64,000 bases of DNA from Lysobacter enzymogenes (GCF_900106525.1 NZ_FNOG01000002.1:535563-599562); one strand, 5' to 3'. Positions 1-8,746 are shown, counted from the stretch's first letter. The notes: generated from the letters alone by a model not told the origin. Program-made: numbers and translations.

Positions 1-260
1 CGCGGCGAAACCGACTTGCCGCGAAATACACCTACCGTCCTACCCGCGAACGCGAGCATCCAGGGCTTTATCGCTACAGGACTCTGAAGTCTCTGGATAC
101 CCGCCTTCGCGGGGATGACGACTTGGAGAGGCGTGGCGAAACCGACTGACCGCGAAATCAACCTACCGTCATGCCCGCGAAGGCGGGCATCCAGGGCTTT
201 ATCAAGGCATGACTCTGAAGTCTCTGGATCCCCGCCTTCGCCGGGATGACGACATGGAGC
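1..260. repeat. 132-bp tandem duplication carrying palindromic interspersed repeats
   Basis: Two copies of a palindromic repeat occupy about 37-119 and 168-250. Each has inverted arms of the type GTCATCCCCGCG.. / ..CGCGGGGATGAC around a centre containing CTCTGAAGTCTCTGGAT. Their left flanks also match (GGCGAAACCGACT at 4 and at 136), so the whole unit is repeated with a period of 132 bases. The left arm of copy 1 is decayed (CTACCCGCGAACGCGAGC), whereas copy 2 keeps it almost intact. The same family recurs at 28961, 35521 and 41300. No coding sequence is seen here. Confidence 0.85.
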
Positions 261-501
261 GGCGCAGCGACTGCGCCCAGCGCATCGAGCCCACCGCTTC
301 CCGACGGCAGCATTCGCCCCATTGCCCCGCGCCATCGACCCGGCCCATCTCCCCGGCCCATCGCCCCCACCCCATCCGTGACGCGGTTTTGACTCGCAAG
401 CCGACCCCACTGTCCATTGGACATCGATTCAAGTCACTGTTTTTCAACATCATCTCGCGCCGCAACTCGCTGCGCCGCAGCAAATCGCGCCATTTCGCGC
501 A

Positions 502-567
502 AACGTTGTCACGAGGTTCTGTGAACCAGCGCGCAAAGACTCGGACAGTTGGTTGACAACGTTGTCA
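502..567. promoter_or_regulatory. LacI-family (possibly NagR-type) operator sites upstream of the chitinase
   Basis: TGACAACGTTGTCA at 554-567 is a perfect 14-bp palindrome with the central CG typical of LacI-family operators. A second, partly degenerate copy (AACGTTGTCA, 502-511) lies 56 bp upstream, centre to centre. From memory it resembles sites of the N-acetylglucosamine repressor NagR in proteobacteria, which would fit a chitinase. The sites are about 365-430 bp from the start codon, so a long leader or looping must be assumed. No regulator gene is nearby. Confidence 0.5.
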
Positions 568-874
568 CGCGCGGCCAGTTTCCCCATCCGAACGGCGCGC
601 CGATCGGTTCGCCGGCACGGCCGCCGGAGGGATCGCACGCGCAACACCGCAAGCCACCGCGGCCTGGCCGCACTCGCTGAAGGCATTCGCTGACAACCCA
701 AGAACTCTCGCGCACGGCCGGCCTATCGCACCGGTCCGGCCGCTTCGGGCGGCGGTGCGCCGCAACGCCGCACTACCCCACGACGGCGCGACGACGCCGA
801 TCGACGAGGAGGCCCGAGCCTCCCATGCAATTGGAAGGTTCGACGACCTTCCTTCGACACGGGCGGGAAATCGC

Positions 875-896
875 CGCCGGCCGCGCGCGGCCGGCG
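875..896. repeat. Perfect 22-bp GC-only palindrome before the chitinase start
   Basis: The bases 875-896 are a perfect inverted repeat made only of G and C (core GGCCGCGCGCGGCC). It ends 35 bases before the ATG at 932 and about 25 before the Shine-Dalgarno-like GAGGAAG. In mRNA it would form a very stable hairpin in the leader. Confidence 0.6.
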
Positions 897-931
897 AAGT
901 CTTGACTATGCATCGGGAGAGAGGAAGCACC

Positions 932-2986
932 ATGAGACACGCACGGTCCGCCAACCTGCTGTTGCTGACCGGCATGCTCGCCGCGTCGTCGATGTCGACG
1001 GCGTGGGCGCAAGCCGCCTGCACCGGCGTTCCCGCCTGGAACGCCTCCACCATCTACGCCGCCGGCGACAAGCTGACCTACCAGAACCGCCTGTACCAAG
1101 CCAACGGGCCGATCTGGAACACGCCGCCGACGCATTGCCCGAGCTGCAATTACTACGCCGACCTGGGCGCGTGCAGCACCGGCCCGGTCAACCAGCCGCC
1201 GACGGTGAGCCTGACCGCGCCGAGCAACGGCGCCAGCTACAACGCCGGCGCCAACATCGCCGTCAGCGCCAACGCCGCCGACAGCGACGGTTCTGTCGCC
1301 AGCGTCGAATTCTTCCGCGGCACGACCTCGCTTGGCGTCGACACCACCGCGCCGTATGGCGTGACCTGGAACAACGCCAGCGCCGGCAGCCACAGCTTCA
1401 CCGCCGTGGCCAAGGACAACCAGAACGCGACCACGACGTCTTCCGCGGTCAGCATCACCGTCAACGGCGGCTCCAGCGACACCACTCCGCCGAGCGTGCC
1501 GGGCGGCCTGGCCTCGCCGTCGCAGACCTCCAACAGCGTGGCGCTGAGCTGGAACGCCTCCACCGACAACGCCGGCGGCAGCGGCGTCGCCGGCTACGAC
1601 GTGTACCGCAACGGCAGCCTCGCCGGCTCGCCGACCACGACCACCTACACCGTGTCCGGCCTGAGCCCGAGCACCAGCTACAGCTTCACCGTGCGCGCGC
1701 GCGACAACGCCGGCAACGCCTCGGCGCAGAGCGCGTCGGTCAGCGCCACCACCAAGCCGGGCGGCACCGGCGGCAACAAGCACAAGATCGGCTACTTCGC
1801 CCAGTGGGGCATCTACGGCCGCAACTACCGGGTCAAGAACATCGACACCTCCGGTTCGGCGGCGAAGATCACCCACATCAACTACGCCTTCGGCAACGTG
1901 CGCAACAACCGTTGCGAAGTCGGCGTGACCATTCCGTCCGATCCGAACACCGGCGCCGGCGGCGACGCGTTCGCCGATTACTCCAAGGCCTTCCAGGCCG
2001 GCGAGAGCGTCAGCGGCGCGTCCGACACCTGGGATCAGCCGCTGCGCGGCAACTGGAACCAGCTCAAGCAGCTCAAGGCCAAGTACCCGGGCCTGAAGGT
2101 GCTGATCTCGCTGGGCGGCTGGACCTGGTCGCGCGGCTTCTCCAGCGCGGCGCGTCCTGAAAACCGCCAGGCCTTCGTCGCCTCGTGCGTCGACGCCTAC
2201 ATCAAGGGCAACATCCCGGTCACCGACGGCGCCGGCGGCGTCGGCGCGGCGGCGGGCGTGTTCGACGGCATCGACATCGACTGGGAATACCCGGTGGCCT
2301 GCGGCATCGAGTGCGGCAAGCCGGAAGACAACGCCAACTTCACCGCACTGCTGGCCGAGTTCCGCCGCCAGCTCAACGCGGTGCGTCCGGGGCTGCTGCT
2401 CACGGTCGCGGTCGGCGCCGGCGTCGACAAGATCCGCGTGACCGATCCGGGCGCGTACCACCAGTACCTGGATTTCATCAACGTGATGACCTACGACTTC
2501 CACGGCGCGTGGGATCCCAAGACCGGCCATCATTCGGCGCTGTACGCCTCGCCGAACGATCCGTCCACCGGCGATCAGAAGTTGTACAACTCCAACGACG
2601 CGATCCAGGCCTTCATCACCCGCGGCGTGCCGGCGTCCAAGCTCAACCTGGGCATCGGCTTCTACGGCCGCGGCTGGACCGGCGTGCAGAACGTCGCCAA
2701 CGGCCTGTACCAGAACGGCACCGCGGCGCAGGGCACCTACGAGGCCGGCATCGAGGACTACAAGGTCCTCAAGAACAAGCCGGGCACGATCTACACCGAC
2801 GCCACCGCCCGCGCCACCTGGAAGTACGACGGCAGCACCTTCTGGAGCTACGACTCGCCGCAGCTGATCAACGAGAAGATGCAGTACGTCAAGGCGCAGA
2901 ACCTCGGCGGCGCGTTCTTCTGGGAGTTCAGCGGCGACGACGCGACCGGCAGCCTGGCCACCGCGATCGACGACGGCCTGAAGTGA
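932..2986 (+). CDS. Secreted GH18 chitinase with CBM5/12, Ig-like and Fn3 modules
   Basis: Secreted endochitinase-type enzyme expected to hydrolyse beta-1,4-GlcNAc linkages in chitin outside the cell, as in antifungal Lysobacter. The 684-aa product starts at the ATG behind a GAGGAAG site; an earlier in-frame start would place extra residues before the signal peptide. Residues 1-28 are a signal peptide ending AWAQA. Then come a CBM5/12-like chitin-binding module (about 29-84, with WNASTIYAAGDKLTY), an Ig-like domain (about 88-183), a fibronectin type III domain (about 186-276) and the GH18 barrel (about 283-684). The barrel carries the catalytic motif DGIDIDWEYP with the acid Glu near residue 452, plus the SLGG strand motif. 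The gene appears monocistronic. The operator-like palindromes upstream suggest amino-sugar control. GH18 assignment is secure; the chain-cleavage mode is not shown. Confidence 0.96.
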   Translation: MRHARSANLLLLTGMLAASSMSTAWAQAACTGVPAWNASTIYAAGDKLTYQNRLYQANGPIWNTPPTHCPSCNYYADLGACSTGPVNQPPTVSLTAPSNGASYNAGANIAVSANAADSDGSVASVEFFRGTTSLGVDTTAPYGVTWNNASAGSHSFTAVAKDNQNATTTSSAVSITVNGGSSDTTPPSVPGGLASPSQTSNSVALSWNASTDNAGGSGVAGYDVYRNGSLAGSPTTTTYTVSGLSPSTSYSFTVRARDNAGNASAQSASVSATTKPGGTGGNKHKIGYFAQWGIYGRNYRVKNIDTSGSAAKITHINYAFGNVRNNRCEVGVTIPSDPNTGAGGDAFADYSKAFQAGESVSGASDTWDQPLRGNWNQLKQLKAKYPGLKVLISLGGWTWSRGFSSAARPENRQAFVASCVDAYIKGNIPVTDGAGGVGAAAGVFDGIDIDWEYPVACGIECGKPEDNANFTALLAEFRRQLNAVRPGLLLTVAVGAGVDKIRVTDPGAYHQYLDFINVMTYDFHGAWDPKTGHHSALYASPNDPSTGDQKLYNSNDAIQAFITRGVPASKLNLGIGFYGRGWTGVQNVANGLYQNGTAAQGTYEAGIEDYKVLKNKPGTIYTDATARATWKYDGSTFWSYDSPQLINEKMQYVKAQNLGGAFFWEFSGDDATGSLATAIDDGLK

Positions 2987-3008
2987 TCCGTCGCTAGTCC
3001 TGCAGCAG

Positions 3009-3034
3009 CCCCTCTCCCGCATGCGGGAGAGGGG
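3009..3034. repeat. REP-like hairpin repeat (CCCCTCTCCCGC family)
   Basis: A perfect inverted repeat, CCCCTCTCCCGC / GCGGGAGAGGGG around AT, followed by GTCGGGGCGAGGG. The same sequence type recurs at 35672-35697. It sits 23 bases after the chitinase stop and could also stabilise or end that transcript, but it lacks a T tract. Confidence 0.75.
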
Positions 3035-3151
3035 TCGGGGCGAGGGTCGCCATGCCCTGTCCCGCACCGTTCATCTGAAACGCTTCAGCAGCGTTTCGAA
3101 GTCCAAGTTTTGCAAAGCCTCGGCGAGCGATACGCCGGAGCGATCTGCAGC

Positions 3152-3183
3152 GGAGCGCCGGTCATCCCCCCGATCGGCGCTCC
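3152..3183. other. Hairpin between convergent genes
   Basis: GGAGCGCCG and CGGCGCTCC form a 9-bp stem with a 14-base loop, followed on the plus strand by GATTTCGTTTTT. It lies between the convergent chitinase and hypothetical genes and may act as a weak terminator. A second small hairpin, GAAACGCT / AGCGTTTC, lies at 3077-3097. Confidence 0.35.
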
Positions 3184-3284
3184 GATTTCGTTTTTGCGGG
3201 TGCGCTTTCGCGCCGATGCGCGAAGAAGATCGAATGAGGACGCTCGCGCCGATACGCGGCGAGCAGCGCCGAACGCGGCGCAGC

Positions 3285-3791
3285 TCACTCCACCGGCCGC
3301 CACACCAACTTGCCGCCGCGTCCGGGCACGCGCTGCATCAGCGCCGGCATCACGTACAGCGCCTCCAGCACCAGGGTCGCGGGCAGGTTCTCGATCCGGT
3401 CGACCGCGTCCTGGTACTCCACCGGCAGCTCGAACCCGACGCTGCGCTCGCGATCCAGGTACAGGTACTCGTCGTCCAGCGACATCGCCGCGAGCAAGGC
3501 GCTGGGCGCGCCGGCGATCAGTTCGCGCACGCTCAGGCCGGGGCCGATGTATCCGAACAAGCGGCCGCGATAGCCGGCCAGCGCAGCCAGATTGACCACG
3601 ACGAAGTCGCGATTGTCGACGATCAGCAGCAGCGCATCGTCGATGCGCACGCAGGTGTAGCGCGGATCCAGCGCAGGCCATTGGCGCACCTTGTGGCGCT
3701 GTTCCAGCTCGACCACGCGCGTCAGTGCGGGCTCGCCCAGGGCGAAGCCGCCGAGGCTGCGGCCGGGGACGATATCGGCGTCGAGATCCAT
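3285..3791 (-). CDS. Conserved-looking hypothetical protein, 168 aa
   Basis: I do not recognise this protein. The 168-aa frame begins MDLDADIVPGRSLGGFALGE and has a balanced composition with hydrophobic stretches consistent with a folded cytoplasmic domain. There is no signal peptide and no clear membrane segment. It follows the DUF3089 lipoprotein gene by 47 bases on the same strand and may be co-transcribed with it. The reading frame stays open upstream into the lipoprotein gene, but that extension is an arginine-rich shadow of the other frame, so the internal ATG at 3791 is taken as the start. Confidence 0.65.
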   Translation of the reverse strand: MDLDADIVPGRSLGGFALGEPALTRVVELEQRHKVRQWPALDPRYTCVRIDDALLLIVDNRDFVVVNLAALAGYRGRLFGYIGPGLSVRELIAGAPSALLAAMSLDDEYLYLDRERSVGFELPVEYQDAVDRIENLPATLVLEALYVMPALMQRVPGRGGKLVWRPVE

Positions 3792-3838
3792 CGCAGCAAC
3801 GTTCCTTGCGTCCGCGGCCCCTCGCCGCGCAAGCGCGC

Positions 3839-5047
3839 TCAGCGCGGGCGCGCCGGCTTCCTCGGCTTGGCCTTGGGCGCGTCCGCAGCGGCCGCGGCCG
3901 GCGCGGCGACGGCGCGATGGCCGAAGGCGGCGACGCGCTGCGCGGCGTTGGCGCGGATGTCCATGTAGAACAACTGGTAATCGTTGACGTGCTGGTCGCC
4001 GCCGAACCACCACTGCCGCCACTCGCCGTCGGGCAGCGTGGTCTGCAGCAGGCCGTCGCCGTCGCAGCGCGCGCTCACCCGCCGCGGCTGCGGCTCCGGC
4101 AGCGGCCGGTTGCGCTCGGCGTGCAGCGCGCCCAGGTGCGCGGACAGCGGGCTGGACTCCTGGTCGGCGCGCCAGGTCACCGGGTTCACGCACAGCAGCG
4201 GCGGCCGCTCGACGTTCCGGAAACCGCCGGGATACCACGCCCGCACCCGTTCGAAACGCTTGGGCCGCTCGCCCGGTTCGAACGCGCCGGCCTCGATCGC
4301 GTTGTAGAACACTGCGCAGCCGGTCTGCTCCGGGCTCGCGCACAGCGGCACGCCGGGCACGGTTTCCGTCAGCGCGTCGCGCGGCACCGGCGCGCCGATC
4401 AGGTAGGCGGCGACCAGGCGCTTGCGCAGGGCCGGGTCCGAGCCGACGTCCGACATCAGCTCGGAGATCAGGCGCAGGCCGTGGCCGCTGCCCTGGCTGT
4501 GCGCGGCGATGATGAAGGGCCGGCCGTGCGACCACTGCTTCAGGAACACCTCGAACGCCGCGCGCACGTCGCGGTAGGCCAAGTCCAGCGCCTTGTCGCG
4601 GTCGCCGTCGGATGCCGACAGGTAGCCGTTGAGCGTCATCTGCCGGTATTGCGGCGCGTAGATCCGGCCGACGTCGTTGAACGCGCTGGCCTGCGCGCGC
4701 AGGGTGAACTCGGTGCCGCGGTTGGCGTCTTCGTCGTCGAGCGGCTGGTTCCAGCCGGCGCGGGTGAAATAGGTGGTGGGGTGAATGTAGAACACGTCCA
4801 CCGAGGCATCGGCCTGGCGGTTGCGCATGCCGATCGGGGTGGCGTCGGCGCCGTCGCGCTTGTCCGGCAGCGAGGCCCAGTAGCGCGCGTCGCGATAGTC
4901 CGGCGCGGCCGGTTCGGGGGTGCGGTCGAATTCGCGCTTGGGGTCCAGCACCATCCGCTTCACCGGTGCGACCACGTGCTGCATCGGGCTGCAGCCCGCG
5001 GCGCACGCCAATGCGACCATCACCAGCCAACCTGCGCCGCTCTTCAT
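3839..5047 (-). CDS. DUF3089-family alpha/beta-hydrolase-like lipoprotein
   Basis: The 402-aa product begins MKSGAGWLVMVALACAAGC, a lipoprotein signal with the lipobox cysteine at residue 19, so it is probably anchored in the envelope. The body carries DVFYIHPTTYF near residue 80 and an AHSQGS nucleophile-elbow-like motif near residue 185, both typical of the DUF3089 family, whose fold resembles alpha/beta-hydrolases. Substrate is unknown. An alanine/lysine-rich tail ends the protein. The start at 5047 was chosen over an upstream ATG at 5149 because of the signal peptide and an AGGTGG ribosome site just before it. Confidence 0.82.
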   Translation of the reverse strand: MKSGAGWLVMVALACAAGCSPMQHVVAPVKRMVLDPKREFDRTPEPAAPDYRDARYWASLPDKRDGADATPIGMRNRQADASVDVFYIHPTTYFTRAGWNQPLDDEDANRGTEFTLRAQASAFNDVGRIYAPQYRQMTLNGYLSASDGDRDKALDLAYRDVRAAFEVFLKQWSHGRPFIIAAHSQGSGHGLRLISELMSDVGSDPALRKRLVAAYLIGAPVPRDALTETVPGVPLCASPEQTGCAVFYNAIEAGAFEPGERPKRFERVRAWYPGGFRNVERPPLLCVNPVTWRADQESSPLSAHLGALHAERNRPLPEPQPRRVSARCDGDGLLQTTLPDGEWRQWWFGGDQHVNDYQLFYMDIRANAAQRVAAFGHRAVAAPAAAAADAPKAKPRKPARPR

Positions 5048-5265
5048 GCCCACCTGCCCGTGTCGGAGTGCCGGTGCGGCCGGAACGATTCCGGCCGGCC
5101 CGCGCGGCATTCTAGGCCGAGCGCGCCGCTTCTGTCGGCCGGTTTCCACCGATTATGTGGTGCCGACATGTAGCCGCTGCGTCGTGGGGATTCGCAGTTT
5201 GTAACAAAGGGTGACCAAGTGCGGATCGGCAGCGTGCGCCGTGGCAGGACGCGGTTTCGCCGGGC

Positions 5266-6408
5266 TCAACCCACCAAGCGCAACACGTCGTCGAGCAGGC
5301 CTGCGGCGGTGACCTCGGCGCCGGCGCCGGGGCCCTGGATCGCCAGCGGCTGGGCGCGGTAACGGTCGGACCAGATCGCGACCTTGTTGTCGGTGCCGGC
5401 GCCGGCGGCCAGCGGATGATCGCCGGGCAGCGACTGCAGGCCGACCTGGGCGGCGATGCGGCCGTCCGCGCCGCGCTCCAGGCGGGCGATGAAGCGCAGC
5501 TTCTCGCCGTTCTTGTAGGCCTGCGCGTAGCGCTCGCGCAGCGGCGCATCGAGCGCGGGCAACGCGGCGTCGACGCCTTCGCGGCTGAGGATCGCCAGTT
5601 CCGGCGGCACCAGCGAAGCGACCTCGACCTCGCTCGCGTCCAGCGCCACGCCGGCCGCGCGCGCCAGGATCAGCAGCTTGCGCCGCACGTCTTCGCCGGA
5701 CAGATCGTCGCGCGGGTCCGGCTCGGTGTAGCCGGCGTCGCGCGCCTGCCGCACCAGCGCCGAGAACGGACGCATGCCGTCGTAATGGTTGAACAGCCAG
5801 GCCAGCGAACCCGACAGCACGCCGGCGATGGCGTGGATGCGGTCGCCGCCGGCCTGCAGTTCGCGCAGCGAACGCAGCAGCGGCAGGCCCGCGCCGACCG
5901 TGGCGCTGTCGCCGTAGCCCGCGCCGCCGGCCGCGCAGGCTTCGCGGATCGCGCGCCAGCGCGCCAGCGTGGTGCCCTGGCCGATCTTGCACGCGGTGAC
6001 CACGTGGATGCCCTGCGCCAACCACTGCGCATGGCGCTCGGCCACCGCTTCGCTGGCGGTGGCGTCGATCACCACGCGCGCGCCGAAACCGCCGGCCAAC
6101 GCCTCGGCCACCGCATCGAGCGAACTGCTGCGATCGGCCGCGGCCAGCGCGCTGGCCGCGTGCTCGGGCACGATCCCGTCCGCATCGGCCGCGGCGCGGC
6201 GCGAGTTGGCCACGTGCACCAGCCGCAAGCGTTCGCCGAGCGGACCGCCGCGCCAGCCGCCCAGCCGCGCCAGCACCGCGCCGCCGACCGTGCCGGTGCC
6301 GAGCAAGGCCACCCGCGCAGGCGCCGCGCCGACCGTTGGGGAGGGACGCAGCGCCGGCGCCTGCGCGACGGCCTCGTGCTCGTGCAAGGCGCTGGCGACG
6401 GCGCTCAT
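5266..6408 (-). CDS. hom: Homoserine dehydrogenase (no ACT or aspartokinase domain)
   Basis: NAD(P)H-dependent reduction of aspartate semialdehyde to homoserine, the branch point of Met and Thr synthesis. The 380-aa protein has a nucleotide-binding GTGTVGGAVL near residue 35 and the catalytic-domain signatures GVLSGSLAWLFN and GYTEPDPRDDLSGEDVRRKL seen in the dehydrogenase half of ThrA/MetL. It lacks the aspartokinase half and a C-terminal ACT domain, so feedback inhibition through those is not expected. It is the last gene of the metX-like/metB/hom operon; its ATG overlaps the metB stop by 4 bases, which implies translational coupling. Control is presumably by the SAM riboswitch at the operon head. 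Confidence 0.92.
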   Translation of the reverse strand: MSAVASALHEHEAVAQAPALRPSPTVGAAPARVALLGTGTVGGAVLARLGGWRGGPLGERLRLVHVANSRRAAADADGIVPEHAASALAAADRSSSLDAVAEALAGGFGARVVIDATASEAVAERHAQWLAQGIHVVTACKIGQGTTLARWRAIREACAAGGAGYGDSATVGAGLPLLRSLRELQAGGDRIHAIAGVLSGSLAWLFNHYDGMRPFSALVRQARDAGYTEPDPRDDLSGEDVRRKLLILARAAGVALDASEVEVASLVPPELAILSREGVDAALPALDAPLRERYAQAYKNGEKLRFIARLERGADGRIAAQVGLQSLPGDHPLAAGAGTDNKVAIWSDRYRAQPLAIQGPGAGAEVTAAGLLDDVLRLVG

Positions 6409-7616
6409 CGTTTCGCGCGCGCCGCCGTCGCCACCGCCGCGCTGGCGCGGTCGAGGGCGGCCTTGAGGTCGGCGACCAGATCGTCGACGTGTTCGATGCC
6501 CACCGACAGGCGCAGCAGGCCGTCGCCGATGCCGGCGGCGGCGCGCGCTTCGGCCGACATCGCCGCATGGGTCATGGTGGCCGGATGCGCGACCAGGCTC
6601 TCCACGCCGCCGAGCGATTCGGCCAGGGTGAAGCAGGTCAGGCCCTCGACGAACGCGCGCACGGCGTCGACGCCGCCGTCGATTTCGACGCTGAGCATCG
6701 CGCCGAAGCCCTTCTGCTGGCGCGCGGCCAACGCATGGCCCGGATGCGAGGCCAGGCCTGGGTAATGCACCACGCGCACCGCCGAATGGGCGTCGAGCAG
6801 TTCGGCGATGGCCTGGGTGTTTTCCTGGTGCACGCGCAGGCGCGCGTCGAGCGTGCGCAGGCCGCGCAGGGTCAGGAAGGCGTCGAACGGCGAGCCGGTC
6901 AGGCCGAGCGCGTTGGCCCACCAGATCAGCTGCTGGTGATGCTCGGCGGTCTTGGCCACCACCGCGCCGCCGACCACGTCGCTGTGGCCGTTGATGTACT
7001 TGGTGGTCGAATGCACGACCAGGTCGGCGCCGAAGGCGATCGGCCGCTGCAGCGCCGGCGACAGGAAGGTGTTGTCGACCACGGTCAGCGCGCCCTTGGC
7101 CTGCGCGGCCTCGATCACGAAGCGCAGGTCGGTGATGCGCAGCAGCGGGTTGGACGGGGTTTCGATCCAGACCACGGCCGGGTCGGTCGCCAGCGCTTCG
7201 GTCAGCGAGCGCGGGTCGGTCAGGTCGGCGGTGATCAGCTCGAACGCGCCCTTGGCGGCCAGCGCGTTGAACAGGCGCCAGCTGCCGCCGTAGCCGTCGT
7301 GCGGCACCACGATGCGGTCGCCGGGCTTGAGGAAGGCGTGCAGCACCAGGGTGATGGCGGACATGCCGGTGGAAGTGATCACGCCGCCGGCGCCGCCTTC
7401 GAGTTCGGCCAGCGCTTCGCCGAGCAGGTCGCGGGTCGGGTTGCCGCTGCGGGTGTAGTCGTATTGGCGCTTGTCGTTGAAGCCGGCGAAGCTGAAGTTC
7501 GACGACAGCACGATCGGCGGGGTCACCGCGCCGTAGGCGGCGTCGCGGTCGATGCCGGCGCGCACGGCGGCGGTACAGGGATTGCGGACGAGCTCAGGGG
7601 TCGATTCGATGGTCAT
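6405..7616 (-). CDS. metB: Cystathionine gamma-synthase (Cys/Met metabolism PLP enzyme)
   Basis: PLP-dependent gamma-replacement enzyme joining an O-acylhomoserine with cysteine to give cystathionine. The 403-aa product shows the Cys/Met PLP-enzyme signatures YDYTRSGNPTRD (about 50), the PLP lysine in STTKYINGHSDVVGG (about 205) and SLGGVESL near the C-terminus, which binds the substrate carboxylate. It starts at the ATG at 7616, 26 bases after the metX-like stop, and overlaps hom by ATGA. A homologous O-acylhomoserine sulfhydrylase or cystathionine gamma-lyase cannot be fully excluded from motifs alone, but the operon supports MetB. Confidence 0.88.
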   Translation of the reverse strand: MTIESTPELVRNPCTAAVRAGIDRDAAYGAVTPPIVLSSNFSFAGFNDKRQYDYTRSGNPTRDLLGEALAELEGGAGGVITSTGMSAITLVLHAFLKPGDRIVVPHDGYGGSWRLFNALAAKGAFELITADLTDPRSLTEALATDPAVVWIETPSNPLLRITDLRFVIEAAQAKGALTVVDNTFLSPALQRPIAFGADLVVHSTTKYINGHSDVVGGAVVAKTAEHHQQLIWWANALGLTGSPFDAFLTLRGLRTLDARLRVHQENTQAIAELLDAHSAVRVVHYPGLASHPGHALAARQQKGFGAMLSVEIDGGVDAVRAFVEGLTCFTLAESLGGVESLVAHPATMTHAAMSAEARAAAGIGDGLLRLSVGIEHVDDLVADLKAALDRASAAVATAARAKR

Positions 7617-7642
7617 GCGGGCCGCTCCGTAGGGGTGAATGC

Positions 7643-8701
7643 TCAGGCGGCCGCCGACGTACAGTCGGCCAACGCTTCGCGAAGAATGGTGTCGATCTGG
7701 GACTGTTCTTTCAGGCAGGCGTCGTGGCCGTAGATCGAGCGCAGCACGCGCAGGCGGGTTTCGCCGCGCAGGCGCTCGACCAGGTCGTAGGACTCGCCCA
7801 GCGGGATCAGGCGGTCTTCGCTGACCGCGACCACGGTGACCGGCACGCGGATCGCAGCCGGGTCGAGCTGCTGCAGGTCGATCGATTCGGACAGGCGCAG
7901 GAACGCGGTCGGCGAGGTGCGGGCGACGTACTTGTTGCCGCAGTGGTCGAGATAGTCCTCGGCGTCGACGCGCACGCGGCCGTCGACCACTTGCGCGGCC
8001 CCGAAGCGCTCGGCGAATTCTTCCGGGGTGCGGTAGCTCAGCACCGCCAGTTCGCGCGCCAGCGCCAGGCCCTGGGCCTCGTCGCACTGCAGCGCGCCCA
8101 GCGCGACCGCGCGGCGCTGCAGCGCGCGCCAGGCGGCGGCGTAGGGATGGGCGCGGTGGGTGCCGCTGATCGAGACCAGCGCGTCGAGCCGCTGCGGATG
8201 GCGCGCGGCGAACTGCAGGCCGACCATCGCGCCGTAGGAATAGCCGACGAAGGCCTGCAGGCGTTCGATCCGCAGCGCGTCGAGCAGCGCGGCGACCGCA
8301 TCGGCCTGGTCGGCCGGGTCGATGGCGACGTCGAGCGTGCCGTCGGCGCCGATCCAGTCGAACGAGACCAGGCAGTGACGCGACGGATCCAGCGAGCGGC
8401 CGGCGCCGACCTGGCTTTCCCACCAGCCGCCTTCGCCGAATTCGCGGCTCGGCGCCAGATGGCGGTGCGCGGAGATGCCGCCGGCGACGAACAGCGCCGG
8501 CAGCGAGCGCTCGCCCTGGATCTCGTAGCGCAGGCGCAGCGCGCGGCGGCCGGCGTGGCGCAGGTCGAGTTCGACCGCGATCTCGCCGCGCACGGCGCCG
8601 GGACGCACGGACGGCGCGCGTTCGAACGCGGCGGCGGACGCGGCATAGGCGGCGTAGGAATCGTGGCGTTCGGTGACGGCGGTGTTGGGGGCGAAGCTCA
8701 T
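7643..8701 (-). CDS. MetX-family acyltransferase (homoserine or serine O-acyl/succinyltransferase)
   Basis: Alpha/beta-hydrolase-fold acyltransferase of 352 aa that activates the hydroxyl of homoserine, or serine, for sulfur assimilation. The nucleophile elbow is GYSYGAM, not the GGSMGG usual in homoserine acetyltransferases. A late Asp (VSEDRLIPLGES) and His (SIYGHDACL) complete a plausible triad. Related xanthomonad proteins have been described as serine O-succinyltransferases, so the acyl acceptor may be Ser; I cannot decide this by eye. It heads the operon with metB and hom, directly behind a SAM-I riboswitch. The start at 8701 (MSFAPNTAV) is preferred; an ATG three codons upstream (8710) is also possible. 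Confidence 0.85.
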   Translation of the reverse strand: MSFAPNTAVTERHDSYAAYAASAAAFERAPSVRPGAVRGEIAVELDLRHAGRRALRLRYEIQGERSLPALFVAGGISAHRHLAPSREFGEGGWWESQVGAGRSLDPSRHCLVSFDWIGADGTLDVAIDPADQADAVAALLDALRIERLQAFVGYSYGAMVGLQFAARHPQRLDALVSISGTHRAHPYAAAWRALQRRAVALGALQCDEAQGLALARELAVLSYRTPEEFAERFGAAQVVDGRVRVDAEDYLDHCGNKYVARTSPTAFLRLSESIDLQQLDPAAIRVPVTVVAVSEDRLIPLGESYDLVERLRGETRLRVLRSIYGHDACLKEQSQIDTILREALADCTSAAA

Positions 8702-8746
8702 GGCGGGCATCCGTGAAGTGAACGGGCCACCGAGCTGCAAGTCGCG

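Larger units (their letters stand above)
251..931. other. Non-coding region upstream of the chitinase gene
   Basis: No convincing gene lies in these 680 bases; the open frames on both strands have arginine/proline-rich translations typical of shadow frames in GC-rich DNA. The stretch holds two LacI-type operator-like sites (502-511 and 554-567) and a perfect GC-only palindrome (875-896) just ahead of the chitinase start. No good -10/-35 pair was identified. Confidence 0.6.

Noticed and set aside
3285-5030. A single 581-codon minus-strand frame combining the 168-aa protein with an upstream part.
   Set aside because: The upstream part is the shifted frame of the DUF3089 lipoprotein; only the last 168 codons read like a protein.
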